Positions 17,200 through 28,831 of a DNA stretch of 64,000 nt are shown piece by piece. The notes under the pieces are model-generated. The model was not told where the DNA came from, searched no databases, and saw only the letters and a list, made by a program, of their open reading frames with translations. Position 1 is the stretch's first letter; every line of letters starts with the position of its first letter. Position numbers and translations under genes: made by a program. Origin of the DNA: Hyperoplus lanceolatus (lineage: Eukaryota > Chordata > Actinopteri > Uranoscopiformes > Ammodytidae); NCBI GenBank assembly GCA_026929865.2, contig CM049398.1, positions 13,411,001 to 13,475,000 on the forward strand, written 5' to 3'.

Positions 17200-18387
17200 C
17201 CAAATGGATGTACAAAGAGGGAAATGGGCCAAAAGAAGAATCAATAATGTATGTACATGGGAAAAAAGTATTAATGGATAGGAAATGTAAAAGACACTTG
17301 TTTTGCTTTGGGGGAAAAAAACAACCATTCCCAGTGCCTGAATTTCGTAAACAAACTGAAAGTTTTGTGACTATGGAGGAACAAAGACAATTGCCAATGC
17401 CTCTGAGAGCTAAGTTAAAGACAGAGGCCGTGAGCACAACGTGTGCGACAAATAAAAATACTTTTATGTCCTTATTTTGTGCTTCTGTGGATTTTCCAAA
17501 AGCAACCAAGTAGGATTTTTCTGTTTAGAGACGAACATCAAATAGCACTTTTATTGAATTACAAAGGCAAAACGTTGAATCCTTAAAAAACATTACATTA
17601 CACATACTGTACTTATTCAATTCCCTTTAAGTTGTGTTAAATTATGCTTTCCTTTCAAAATGCTGGTATGATGAAGTTAATAAAGTTTTTCCTGCTACAC
17701 TCATTCACTCGTGGCGGTGTGCCACTTCTAAATTTTCAATGATCCACCAGCTCTGTGTATTGTATTGTTGCATCTATCATTTTTTCCAGGAATCATTCGG
17801 TCACACAAATGGTATTGTCAATGGCATCATTTCCTGTGTTCTGCACGCTTGATACCGGCTTAACATTAACTGCAAAGTGAACCAATGGCATGAATACAAT
17901 TTAATAGAAAAGCTTATACATCGTCTTTTTTCCTTTAGAGCAATGCAACCAAAAATGCAACCTTCCCTTCATATCCAAACTTATAAACACCAGTGTCAAC
18001 GTAGACAGCTGCTCATTCCCAAAACATGATTGTGACGTAAAGAGAGCAGTCATTCAAGGGTCTTTACAATTTCAGCATTGAAATAAGATTAATGTTATAT
18101 CACAGAGAACAGCTCCCAGATTAAAAATGAAGCCTGTCGTCCAAGATTCTGTCAAAGCAGCCTTTTCCATCCTGTGCAATTTATTGTCTCTAGACGTGCA
18201 TGTCATTCCAGGCTGCATGACAGACTGCTCGTTCTCTGGCTTTTTTTAGGAGATTGATCGATCTTCATTTATATTTTCTGCACATTTTGCCTTCTGTGTT
18301 AGTTATTCATGTCCATAATTCTTATCCCATCATTGTAAATCTATATATCCCTGTTTTGTGCAACCTATGCACTGTTGCAAATGTAAC
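17200..18387. other. unassigned non-coding DNA
   Basis: A 150-codon plus frame (17061-17513) overlaps the end of the hAT-like element and has no recognisable domain. No other structure was seen. Confidence 0.55.
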
Positions 18388-18722
18388 AAAGTACCTTTGT
18401 ATTTTGATACTGGTACTTTACATGAGTATATTTTTTTCCTTCTCTTTTATACTTCTACTCCACTACATATTAGAAGTAAATATTAGATGATGTTTACTTA
18501 CTCACTATCGTACATGTAAAACATATTATAGATTTATAATGATCAATCATTAAAAAAACAACTAGCCAACAGTATAGTCTATCAGTTGTTACATTTATCA
18601 ACATTTGATATTTCCCTGCAAGAAATGTTACTTGTGAATAGTAATTACATTATTATTGATACATTTTGCTTGTAATACCTCTGTACTCTTACCAACTTTT
18701 GATTGTGAGTACTCTCACACTC
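18388..18722. mobile_element. degraded hAT remnant
   Basis: The text aagtacctttgtattttgat, then tactggtactttacatgagt and cttctactccactacatatt, is typical of a widespread fish hAT family. The matching inverted end tgtactcttaccaacttttg lies near 18690. Ends and target duplication are eroded. Confidence 0.6.
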
Positions 18723-19852
18723 GATATATGCTTAGGGAGGCAAATTTGCCAATCAAGTTTGTCTTAAATGCTGTTTACAGGCTGCAGCTTGGTTTCTAAG
18801 TTGGTCCCATCCTTACATTATTAGTTTTACATAAAGCAGGGATATTTCTGGAGATGACGTCTCCTGTTTGATATGTAATGAGTGATTTTGTAGAGAAGTA
18901 ATCTACTTTTGAAGCGCCCTTGGTGCTGAGGGGAGTGCTGTAAAACTGAGAATAAAACCACCTCCAGACTACAGAGCAGCCATTAATCAGAGCCATTGCT
19001 GGCAGTCAAATGCATGCTGTTACGTTCCCTTTGGAGCCTGTTGTGGGATATTTGTCGATTGTCTTTTGCCTCTCTTCCTCTGTCCCCCCCATCCACTTCT
19101 TCCATGTCATTAATTAAAAGCATGTTGCGCATTTCAAGTCACAGCTATATCAGAAATATGCAGACTAATTTTTCCCATCGGGCTGTTTTTCGGCTCGCCT
19201 CTTCTCGTCTGGGAAACTGTCTTTCTCCATTGGTGACAAGAGCCAACGAGCCACAACATCCAGTTCTCTCATTTTGACTCTTGACAACATGAATACTTCT
19301 GCAGAAAAAAAATTGTGTCTGTTTATTTAGTGATGATTAAGGGACCAATTTGACTTGTTATGGTCATTATTTAAGCTGCATTCAACACACACAGTCATCA
19401 CTGGGGTTGCAGCCACTAGGCTTAAGGGAACTGTGACTTAATATGCTTAAATGAGCACTATCTTAATCTGACAGTGTGTGGTGTTTGACAAGAGATGTAA
19501 TTTTCAAAATAAGAAAGCGGTTGAGTGGGTACTGCTGAAATGTAGATTCCACCAACATTTAACTATTTTGCTACGGAAGAACATTTAAAATGTGTGCAAG
19601 AGCTATAGGTTAAACCAGACATTGTACTGTATTTCCTTTAACCTTGAAATAGATTGGAGTGATTCATGTAATTAATGCCTCAAATATTTTCATGTTTGTG
19701 CAAACATGCCACTGTATTCACCTGTGCCGAGCATGCACTGTGCTCTCATAAAACATCTGACATAATTGCCTGTCAGAAGACTGCTCAATTAGTGCTATAC
19801 ACCACACACCCTTTCCTCAGACACACAAGGTGTATCATTTATGGCCCCTGCT
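18723..19852. other. unassigned non-coding DNA
   Basis: No supported feature was seen. Confidence 0.6.
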
Positions 19853-21422
19853 AGGGCTGGGCGATATGGACCAAATCTTATATCACGATATAGTATTTTT
19901 CCTTAAAATTCAATGGATTACAATAACCGTACTGAACTTTAAGCACATTAGATTATTTTCATCTTTTGCTTGGAATTTAAATTTCCATACAAAAGAAAAA
20001 CTGGTGCCAAATACCACACCAGTCTGGCTTTAGTCAGTCAGCGCAAAATAAAAATGACAGCATCAACCAAAGAGCCTACATTTTCCAATTGATAGTAGCC
20101 TATATCAAAATAATGAAAGACTTGAATTTTCCTGCAGTATTTGCTCATCTTCATTTAAAAAAGCTGTCAAAATTAACTAATGACCAAATGTCTGGTAATA
20201 CTTTAACTCCAGCTTCAACACAAATAATATTTTCAAGTTTGACATGTTTTAAAGTTACATAAAACCAGCCTTGCTGGCTGTCTCTAACAATAACAGCATG
20301 GGGGGGAAGCCCCGAGTAGGCTAAAGATGTCATTATGAGCCAGCTAGCTCACGAGAGCTAACCCATGTAGTTTGCGGCTTAAAACAAGTCAACTCTGTGT
20401 CACGGCAACAGCACGCTGAAGCAGCAAGCAAGTTTCCTTTGCCCGATGACATTTTTGACCGTTAAAACCAGCTGCTCTGCCACCGTGACACGGAGTTGGT
20501 TTGTTAACTTTAGTCATGGCGCACCGGAGCTAGACAGCTAGAGCAGGGCCCCAGGACACTGCCTTTTCCGAGCAGCCAGCATGGACAAGTGGCCAAACCA
20601 TTGGTACTGCATGCTGTGAATGGGGCTGGCGGGTGGAGCTTATTTTCATACGGCCCGTAGGCAGATTTCCCTGTCCACACTGTACAAGCGGCGAACAAGA
20701 TTGTGTCTCCGCAAAATTTTTCTGAATATCAATCATAGGATCATACTTCTCTTTAGACCATATACTATTGAAACTTAAGTTTTTTCATTTCAAAACGCCA
20801 CGTCAAGCGTTTTATTAGCCCAACGGCTTTTAACGGCTTTCAGTTTGTTTTCGAGGGAGGAGGAGGGAGTGGGCAGCCGTGGGCAGCTGAACAGAAACCC
20901 ATGGCTAAAACCTTTAGCTTACAATGCTAGATGCTACGGATGCTACAGAACGAGAATGATTCTACATCCGCTACCAGTCCGCTACGTCATGGCTACGCTT
21001 GCCGCCCTTGTTTTCGATAGGTCCATAATGCCGCTACGTCATGCTTTTGGGCCGTATGAATTTCCGCATTAACACTTCCTTGTGGCTTCCCTGCGCCAAT
21101 GAGCAGCTTTCATAGGAATGAATGGGCGCCATGTTTCAATACGGTGTCCATTTCTTTATATGTCCATGAGCTAGAGCAGCAGATGAGGCTTCTTCTGTTG
21201 CGGGTAGAGAAGCTGTATTGCAGCCCAGAACTCTGCTGCAGAGCCCCCGTGTTGTGCGGCGGTGTTACTGCAGTATAACTGTAGGGACTCGGAGGGACAG
21301 CTGCCTTCCGCTCCATCTATGCTCCCGCCACATGAACTTTTTTTCTCCACGATATAAACGGTATGGCCAAATCTCTCCCGGTAGACACTTTCATATCGTC
21401 CACGATATGATATCGTCAGCCG
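19853..21422. mobile_element. degraded hAT element with ggctgggcgatat ends
   Basis: The left end agggctgggcgatatgg and following atatcacgatatag are matched by cacgatatgatatcgtcagc at the right. This is a familiar fish hAT terminus, but the outermost right bases are lost. Inside, gcatacgg and ccgtatga blocks at about 20650-21060 form a smaller imperfect palindrome. No transposase is recognisable. Confidence 0.65.
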
Positions 21423-21430
21423 ATAAAACA

Positions 21431-21689
21431 AGTTAGCGCCGTATAGCATTAGTTAACTCACGCGGTTGTGTGCAGGCGGCTAGCGCCTCATATTATGAAC
21501 CCAAACATGACGGCTATGTCCGGGGGACTTTCACAACAAGTACATCGAAGCACCGGTGTTGATCTACGCCAGCCACGGTCCCCTGTCACAGCCAGGTAGG
21601 GTAATGTTGGCTACTTGGCTTTATGTTGTGCCGCCGTGCACCGATGCTGCTGTAACTGTGTTTGTTATGTAGCTGCCGTGAATATTTTT
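21431..21689. other. CpG-rich segment with one exon-like stretch, interrupted by a LINE
   Basis: An ATG at 21507 opens 89 bases that end at 21595 in ccag followed by gtaggg, which resembles a first coding exon and donor. The LINE at 21690-23548 separates this from 23549-23815, whose right edge ends like a MITE (gtgtgttcgcacctta). It may be the first exon of an old transposase or captured host sequence; the evidence is weak. Confidence 0.25.
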
Positions 21690-21930
21690 TTCATTTTTTT
21701 TCATTTAACTTTTATTTATCCTCGAGAGACCAATTGAGGGGTGACCCTCATTTACAATGGTGTCGAGTTCAAATAAATTCCAAGGAAAAACAACAATACA
21801 TACACAATATTCAATGCAAATACATCAAATACACAACAACAGGTGAAGAGAGAAAAAAACAATTGAAACATTTACATAGTGGTGAAGAGTGGCAGCAATT
21901 AAAATTAAATGGGTGAAAGTACAATATAGC

Positions 21931-22632
21931 CTAATTAAAACAGTTACAGGTAGAGTTTGGCAGATTCAAGATAGTTTGTTTAAATTGATTAAAGGATATG
22001 AAGGTATTTAGTTTAATTTGTTGCTGTAAGTTGTTCCAGGAGTCTGGGGCACTTAAGCTAAAAGCTGTCTTTCCCAGCTCAGACCGGGCTTGTGGGACAT
22101 AAAGCATGAGCATGGCAGTGGAGCGGGTCTGATAAAGCCCATCTGAAATTTGCAACATTTCTGTTAAATAACGAGGAAGCTTCCCGGTCAAGGCTTTGTA
22201 AATAAAAATATGCCAATGTGCATCACGTCTCTCTTTAAGGGAGTACCACCCAACCTTTTCATATAAAAGACAATGGTGTGTGTCATAAGCATCTCCTGTG
22301 ATGAACCTTAAAGCAGAGTGAAAAACAGAGTGTAGGAGTTTAAGACATGAATGAGATGCATGTCGGTAAACCACATCACCGTAATCAAGGACAGACATAA
22401 AAACTGCCTCAATAATCCTTTTCCTACTAAATACAGGGAAGGTGGTTTTGTTCCTATAAAAATAGCCAATTTTTTGTCGTAGTCGACAAACAAGACTTTT
22501 TATTTGGAAATTAAAAGTGAGTTTATCATCTAACCAGATGCCGAGATATTTGTACTCTGTGACTCTTTCAATTAAAAATCCATTCTTTGTAAAAATATTA
22601 AAATCATTAAGAGTTGTAGTTCTTGCTCTGGA
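21931..22632 (-). pseudogene. LINE ORF2 fragment: RT thumb and C-terminal domain
   Basis: Beyond the deletion, a different frame stays open to the stop at 21931. It contains the YKYLGIWLDDKLTF block that follows the RT palm in this superfamily, a C-terminal SVLDYGDVVY block, and the GKTAFSLSAPDSWNNL motif near the end of L2/CR1-type ORF2 proteins. Joining to the upstream fragment is out of frame, so the deletion also caused a frameshift. Confidence 0.85.
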
Positions 22633-23548
22633 AAGTCACAGCAGAGACAGTACTGTGACCTGCCCTAAAACCAGATTGGAATGGGCTCAAAATGGAAGCA
22701 CTAGTTAGAAATGTTTTTAACTGATTACTAATAAGTGATTCTAGAATTTTTGCGAGGCATGGGAGTTTGGAAATTGGCCTGTAGTTATTAAGATTATTTT
22801 TGTCACCACCTTTATGTAAAGGAATTACATGAGCTTTTTTCCAAATTTTAGGAACTATTCCAGAGGAGATCGAAAGATTAAAAATATGGGTAATTTGTTT
22901 TGATATTATATGTGTAGAAAGCTTGATTGAAAACGGGTCCAAATTGTCCTCTCCCATGTACTTCTTGGGGTTGATGGCGAGGAGTGCATCTACAACAACA
23001 CTTGTGGGAAGAAGATCAAGGCTGAAAATAGGAGTTTGAGAGACAGGCGGTACGTTACTACTGGTGGTAGAAGGCATATATCCTCCATTCTGAAAGAGTT
23101 GACCAGCAGCTACAAAATGTTTATTAAAAGCTAAGCCAATCTCTTTTTGATCATTGAGAGTGTGACCATTTAATTTGATCTGAGTGGGAACTGTGCTAGA
23201 ATTGTTCTTATTATAGTTCACAGCTTTCCAAAATAGTGCAGGGTTAGAGTAGCAGTTTGAGATTAATTCAAGGTAGTATTCAGATTTGGCTTTCCTAATC
23301 ATGGATGTGCACTTATTCCTAAGGTGTCTAAAAATAGTCCAATTGGTATTATCTCCAGAGCGTCTAGCTAGAGACCATGCTTTATTTCTCTTCGAAAATA
23401 AATCAGACAGTTCACTTGTAAACCAGGGGTTTGATCTATTTTTTACTCTATGCTTTTTAAGGGGCGCATGCTTGTTTATAATTGAGGTGAAAGTATTGAT
23501 GAAATGGTCTAAGGCTAACTCAACATCCGAATATGCAATGCTGTTTTA
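22633..23548 (-). pseudogene. LINE ORF2 fragment: endonuclease-RT linker and RT fingers
   Basis: The frame is open from the truncation point to the deletion. Visible motifs are PWFTSELSDLFSKRNKAW (linker), IWKKAHVIPLHKGGD followed by NNYRPISKLPCLAKILE, and FQSGFRAGHSTVSAVT. These are the conserved early blocks of jockey-superfamily RTs. The ATG at 23302 is internal and not a true start. The frame runs on about 30 bases past the deletion into out-of-frame sequence before stopping. An intact ORF2 of such a LINE would be several times longer. Confidence 0.85.
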
Positions 23549-23689
23549 ATGCTAGGCTATTTGTGCTGTTCAGTTTGTCTTTTGGCACAGTTGTTGGCCG
23601 TGTTGTTGTTGTTTTTGTGCGGACATGCACGCTGTTGTGTCGAGTCGAGTCTGATCGCAGCCATGGTTAGTTAGGCGAAATACAATATC

Positions 23690-23815
23690 GGGAGGGAGAC
23701 TACGCACGTTACGCGCGCAGAACCAATTTTGACACAAAATGATCAAGCAGCATTTTAGCTGCGTTAGGCGCGTAAATCTTACGCGGGTAACGTGTGTAGT
23801 GTGTTCGCACCTTAA
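23690..23815. mobile_element. MITE terminal fragment
   Basis: The palindrome-like gcacgttacgcgcgc and gcgcgtaa/acgcgggtaacgtg blocks run up to the end gtgtgttcgcaccttaa, a terminus style seen again near 30367. The partner end is not found, or lies on the far side of the LINE. Confidence 0.45.
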
Positions 23816-23837
23816 CTCAAATAACCACTCGTTACAA

Positions 23838-24306
23838 CCAAGCTATGCAGAATACCATCTCTGAACGCAAAACACGACCAACCTTGAAGCAGATGGGCTA
23901 CAGCAACAGAAGACCCCACCGGGTGCCACTTCTGTCAGCTAAAAACAGGAAAATGAGGCTACAATTCTCACAGGATCACCAATATTGGACAATAGAAGAT
24001 TGAAAAATCATGCCTGGTCTGATGAGTCTCGATTTCAGTTGCGACATTCAGATGGCAGGTTCAGAATTTTGCGTAAACAAAATGAAAGTATGGATTCATC
24101 CTGCCGTGTACCATCAACCATGCCATGTTCAAAGTCACCTAAACCCCCTTTCTTCCCCATTCTGATGCTTGGTTTGACTTCAGTGCATTGTCTTGACCAC
24201 GTCTAAATGCCTAAATGCATTGAATTGCTGCCATGTGATTGGCTGATTAGCTTTTTGTTTTTATAAGCCATTAACCAGGTGTACCTAATAAAGTGGCCGG
24301 TGAGTG
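23838..24306 (+). mobile_element. decayed Tc1-like transposon, 3' half
   Basis: The right end ggtgtacctaataaagtggc followed by cggtgagtg and TA is the inverted repeat of a widespread fish Tc1/mariner family. Upstream, the plus strand still encodes a broken transposase: a block like MGYSNRRPHRVPLLSAKNRK, then WSDESRFQLRHSDGRFR, which contains the second acidic residue region of the DDE domain. Frameshifts and stops prevent activity, and the 5' half and left end are missing. Confidence 0.8.
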
Positions 24307-24419
24307 TATATACCTTTTACTGTTGAAAATATGAACAGGAACTTTTTCTTTATTGCAATACGCATTGTCTAAAAAAAATAAAGTGTAACAAATATGTTGA
24401 AATTCAGACATTATGCATT

Positions 24420-24680
24420 TTATCTTACTGCACCCAACCTTACTGAACTCCCTCCCCCCAAACATCAGCATCTCAGACTCAATACACTCATTCAAAAGTC
24501 AACTCAAAACTCACCTCTTTAAGGAAGCATAATGACACCTGACTCCAATTCAAACCTTATTTAAAATGTTTTCTGTATTTTGTTTTCTTTTTCTACATGT
24601 ATGATTCTCTATGATGTAAAGTGTCTTTGAATGACCTCCAAAAAAGCACCATATCAATTCTATCAATTATTATTATTAAC
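24420..24680 (+). mobile_element. L2-type LINE 3' remnant
   Basis: The plus strand encodes the last residues of an L2-like ORF2 (IHSFKSQLKTHLFKEA, then TAA), followed by a 3' UTR and the terminal aagtgtctttgaatgac with an (ATT)n tail. Compare SFKSSLKTFLFPF at the end of the L2 copy at 42440-43550. Confidence 0.75.
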
Positions 24681-24864
24681 AGTCAAGCGATGACCAATGC
24701 CTCTGCTATTGGTTGCAGGGGGAACTGTCAATTATAAATGAATCCAATGTATTACAACACACCTGCTGCTGCTTTAAATAAATAGGCTATAGCATTAATG
24801 CTATTCGTTTAGGCTACCTCTAGGCCAGCGATACATTTCACACATTGAAAAAAAACAAAAAAAA

Positions 24865-24920
24865 CGCCGATGCCGATAATTCCAAAATATGCGATAATCG
24901 GCTGATATAATCGGCAGCAG
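24865..24920. mobile_element. hAT terminal fragment
   Basis: The sequence gccgatgccgataatt and gcgataatcggctgatataa is typical of one end of a fish hAT family. The rest of the element is not recognisable. Confidence 0.4.
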
Positions 24921-26544
24921 ATTCAGTTAATAATGCTAACATGGATTTGAACTTTTGATGAAGAGTACATTCTGAATCCTAAGGAAGAGCAATGCTGTGC
25001 AAAATCGTATTCTATATTATTTTATGCCAGTGACATATTATTTCAGAATGCATACCAGAATGCAGCATTTCAATATTAATAATCTGATGGAAGCTTTTGT
25101 TACTCAAAGCTGGTTATAAAACCTCTGTTGTATCCACACAAAGTCTGAGTTTTTAAAATGTATCCCATCTTATTTTTTCTTATTTTCAGTCATGGTTTTC
25201 AAAGTGAACTGATCACTTTATTGAAATCGTTACGATTCTCATAATTTAAATCAACACATTTGATTCGTTGGCTGTATTTCCTGTGTTTTGAGATGAGTGA
25301 ATGTACATTTATAAGTTGGCCCATTAGATACTTTGCATAGGTAAAATCGCTCACCTACTGTTCCTCATACATTGCCACTTGCCAGTCAAAAGGTCTACAG
25401 AAGCTATCCTCCATTTGCAATGACAAAGTAGCTACACAACCGTTTGATGTGGCTGACATATTGACAGAGGAACGGAGCCCTGACCCTCATTTTCTTTTTA
25501 CATTATTTTGAGTCCAGAGAATATCTGCGGTAATGTACTGTATGATGTTTTGTGAACTTTGATTCATAGGACTCATCTTACTGCAGCTTACCGTAGGGCA
25601 TCAGTGACAAGATCTTATGACTTTTACTGCTTCTGTGTCTGGTTTTGAGGATGCATATGTGAGCGTTGCCAACTGGTGTCTCATTGTGTTTTTTTTGCAC
25701 AACAACAGAAGGTAATGAAATTGAAGTAGTAGACATTGTTTAATTATAATTTATGTCCATTTAGAGTGGCCCAGTGTTCAAAGAGTGCCCACTGTTCTAA
25801 AATATGCAGCTTTCCTAGGGAGTAGCTGCATATGCTAGGACATGTTCATGTTGGTTGTTGCCGGTACACTTCAGGGTTCAGTTGATCTCTGGTCCCTGTT
25901 AATTAACTCAGGTCAGGCAGCTAAAGGCCTGACGGGGGAATCTCTTACGGGCCTGCACATACTGTAGCAGCCATTAACTAATTGAGCATTTAAAGGGGCC
26001 AGATTGCTGTTTTTGGCATGTTCGAGTCAATTAACTATGAACCACATTTACTATGCATTACTGCCATCAATTTACTTTCATAAAATCGAGTCTTAGTTGT
26101 GTTTTCATGCATTCAAAACAGTGTCAAAACAATTTACAGAAACTTTTTTATGCTAGGTAATCCATCGATTTCACATTATATCCATTGTTTCTTTTTTTGT
26201 CAGTCACAGTATAATTTTGTGGCAAATCAAATAATTGGACGTTTTTAACAACAAAAGGGACGAGCGTTTGAACAAAAGTAGATACTTGAAAGACTTGAGG
26301 CTGCCAAACGTCCTTTAAATGCCCCAAAATTACTATCATTACGTTTTTCATGACAACCATTCCTTCATGTTTGTCCTTTTATCTTCTGATATCTTGTGAT
26401 AAAGAACAGTGTGTTTCTCACATGTGGTACCAACGGGACACCAAAATGTTTAACTTTTTCTTCAAAGCCATCTATATAGAAAAATTACGACATTGATTCA
26501 ACCCACAATTGTAATAATCTGTTGCCTGAGAATCACATACTGCC
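24921..26544. other. unassigned non-coding DNA
   Basis: Nothing recognisable; no transposon ends or exons. Confidence 0.6.
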
Positions 26545-26665
26545 TAACTGTGCCCACCATCTCTACCATTGTGTCCTTGAGCAAGGCACTTAACCCCAGC
26601 ACTGCTCCAGAGGCGCTGTGCTATGGCTGACCCTGCACAAGGACCGGCCCTCTCTGGAGTGTGGT
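26545..26665 (+). repeat. SINE core remnant
   Basis: The block gtgtccttgagcaaggcact followed by taaccccagcactgctcc is the conserved central core found in fish tRNA-derived SINEs. It parallels gtccttgggcaagacacttc in the complete SINE at 61646-61909. The tRNA head is lost. Confidence 0.65.
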
Positions 26666-27064
26666 GTCTTGAGGGGATATGCAAATAGACAATTTTCGAT
26701 GTAGCCTCGTGTTAATTTACAAATAAAGCAACTTAATTTAAATAATAATGCATTACCTACTGTAAATCAACATGGAATATTGAAGCATACATTCATTAGG
26801 GGTGGGAAAAATAATCGATTCTCTGATGCATCGCGATTCTCTCTCGAACGATTCTGAATCAATTCAGATAAGTTAATAATCGATTTTTTTTTATATATAT
26901 AGGGGAGAACGGGGGAATCTGAGGCATCGGGTAATGTGAGCCACCCCCTGTATCTAGGCAACGGAAAACATTTGTGGTCATGTGAGATATACTATGTTTT
27001 CAAGCCCCTCTCATTTCCCTATGGCCCTGAAGGAGAGGACCTCATGGTGCTGTGGTAACAGGGG

Positions 27065-28342
27065 TTGACACTTAGGTTACAAAAGCACTTGCCCTTAGGG
27101 CAAGTACAGGTAATGTTTTACTTGCCCGAATGTCGTGTTCACTTTCCCAAAAAACAAATGTTAAACAGTGATATATGCTTATTAAAATATACATTTTAGC
27201 CAACCTTATCTCTTAAATGCAAACACTGCTTACTTGTCTCATCCTGACCACATACAACCAACAACAATTCATATAAGCCTAGATATCAGACATCACATAC
27301 AGCAAAGAGCTTGGTCCTACCACAGCATCCTGAAAGGGCCTCTTTTTGCCATGCACCTGACCTGGCCTGGTTTTGGGGGTCTCAGAAAACTCAGTCTATC
27401 TCAGAGTCAAGCTGAATGTTAGCTTCCACACAAATGTGTTCAGAAAAATGTGACTTATTTTACTTATTCAAAACGGTCACATTGTGCAAAAAAGTGATCG
27501 TCTGCCATAACATGATTAAAGTCCACCATGTTAAAGCTATTGCCCAGTTATACTGTAAGTAAGGAGGGGGATCATTAATTTATTTTCATATTGATACCAT
27601 TATAAAGACTCCACAAACCAAATCTTTATTGATACTTTTCTATTATTTTGTTAAAAGAGAACAGGTATTATTGCTTTAATTGCTTATAAGATGAGTAGAG
27701 CTAAGGATAGGACTTTAAGTATGTCATAATTCCATATTTAGGCCTACTAATTATTTTATATTGCTGGAAAACAAGTTTTTCACCCACACTGTATCATTCA
27801 AGCTTCTCGCGAAAAACTAAACATTCTTTTTTCTTGATGTTACATTTGAACACATCATGATGACCTTTGCCTAATAATCATTTTACTGAGCCGACCTGAA
27901 CACATCACATTTGAACGTTTGCGATTTTTTTTAAAGCTAACTAGTTATTATCCTGCAGTTTTTAATATGGATTTAGGGACTTGCTAAACAGTCACTCGTT
28001 TGTTGATCACCGCTGTTTTGAATGAATGATGAGACGGTGCCGAGCACGTCTGCAGCGGCAGCGGCTCAGCGGACAGGGTTTTTTTTTTTTTTGGAGACGG
28101 GAGTTGAAGCAGGTTGAAGGACTTTCTTCAACACAGTCGAAGGTACAATACTATAGTTGAAGATGACCCGACTCTACTCGATATTTAAAATTACATTATG
28201 TGCCCTCCTGGACTCCATAGCGGTAAGCTCAAACGTTAGGCCTATTGATTTCTGGGTTTTGAATATAGCGGAACCAGGTCCGTATAGCCTAATTAGAGCC
28301 GGCTTTCAGAACGTAGACAGCGAAACTGCGCGCACACAGGCT

Positions 28343-28376
<34 letters not shown>

Positions 28377-28607
28377 TAGAGTGCGAGAGAGAGAGCGTGA
28401 TGCTGCTGGCTGCTCAGCTGCTCAATTGCAAATAGCATATCTATTTTGTGTGGGTTAGCAGGGGGAAAAATTGTTTTGCGGACTCTAAAACACGTGAATA
28501 AATAGCCTAGACTACTGACAACTCCTCTAAAATCCACTTGCCCGTCTGGGCAACCAAAAAGCAATCTCAACTTTCCCAAACATTATTTGGGCAACCGTTA
28601 GTGTCAA
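27065..28607. mobile_element. hAT-like element with CACTTGCCC ends
   Basis: The left end ttgacacttaggttac is followed by agcacttgcccttagggcaagta. The right end has cacttgcccgtctgggcaa and then gcaaccgttagtgtcaa. The inverted termini ttgacact-A-GGTT and the short gggcaag palindromes at both ends define it. No target duplication was found. Inside, near 28163, an ATG-initiated 57-bp stretch ends at gcg followed by gtaagc and might be a captured exon. Confidence 0.55.
28342..28375. repeat. (TG)n(GA)n microsatellite
   Basis: A TG run followed directly by a GA run, with more GA units to about 28397. Confidence 0.95.
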
Positions 28608-28831
28608 TGGCTGGTTAAGCATGTTTTTTTCACCAAAATAGGTATTTTGCATGTAAAAGTACATTTTCTTGCCGTCAACTTAATCAACTGTTGTGCCAAA
28701 GCAAATGTATTCACGTGGAAAAACTTCTATCATACGTGTTGATGAATGTGGTGGCAGATATTGAATGTTGGAATGCTTATTAATGTAATAGGAAACATTG
28801 TATTTATCTTGTATTACTCCTGTATGTCTAA

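Larger units (their letters stand above)
21690..23548 (-). mobile_element. 5'-truncated jockey-superfamily LINE (L2/CR1/Rex1-like), internally deleted
   Basis: Read on the minus strand, it starts inside the endonuclease-RT linker (HAPLKKHRVKNRSNPWFTSE), runs into the N-terminal fingers of the reverse transcriptase, then jumps to the thumb and C-terminal region and ends in a 3' tail ggataaataaaagttaaatg. The catalytic part of the RT, where the FxxADD and YADD motifs belong, is missing at about 22632. The copy is therefore dead. The insertion breaks a CpG-rich segment at 21431-23815. Confidence 0.85.

Noticed and set aside
17061-17513. 150-codon plus-strand frame
   Set aside because: It begins inside the end of a non-autonomous hAT-like element, has a competing 113-codon antisense frame and no recognisable motif.
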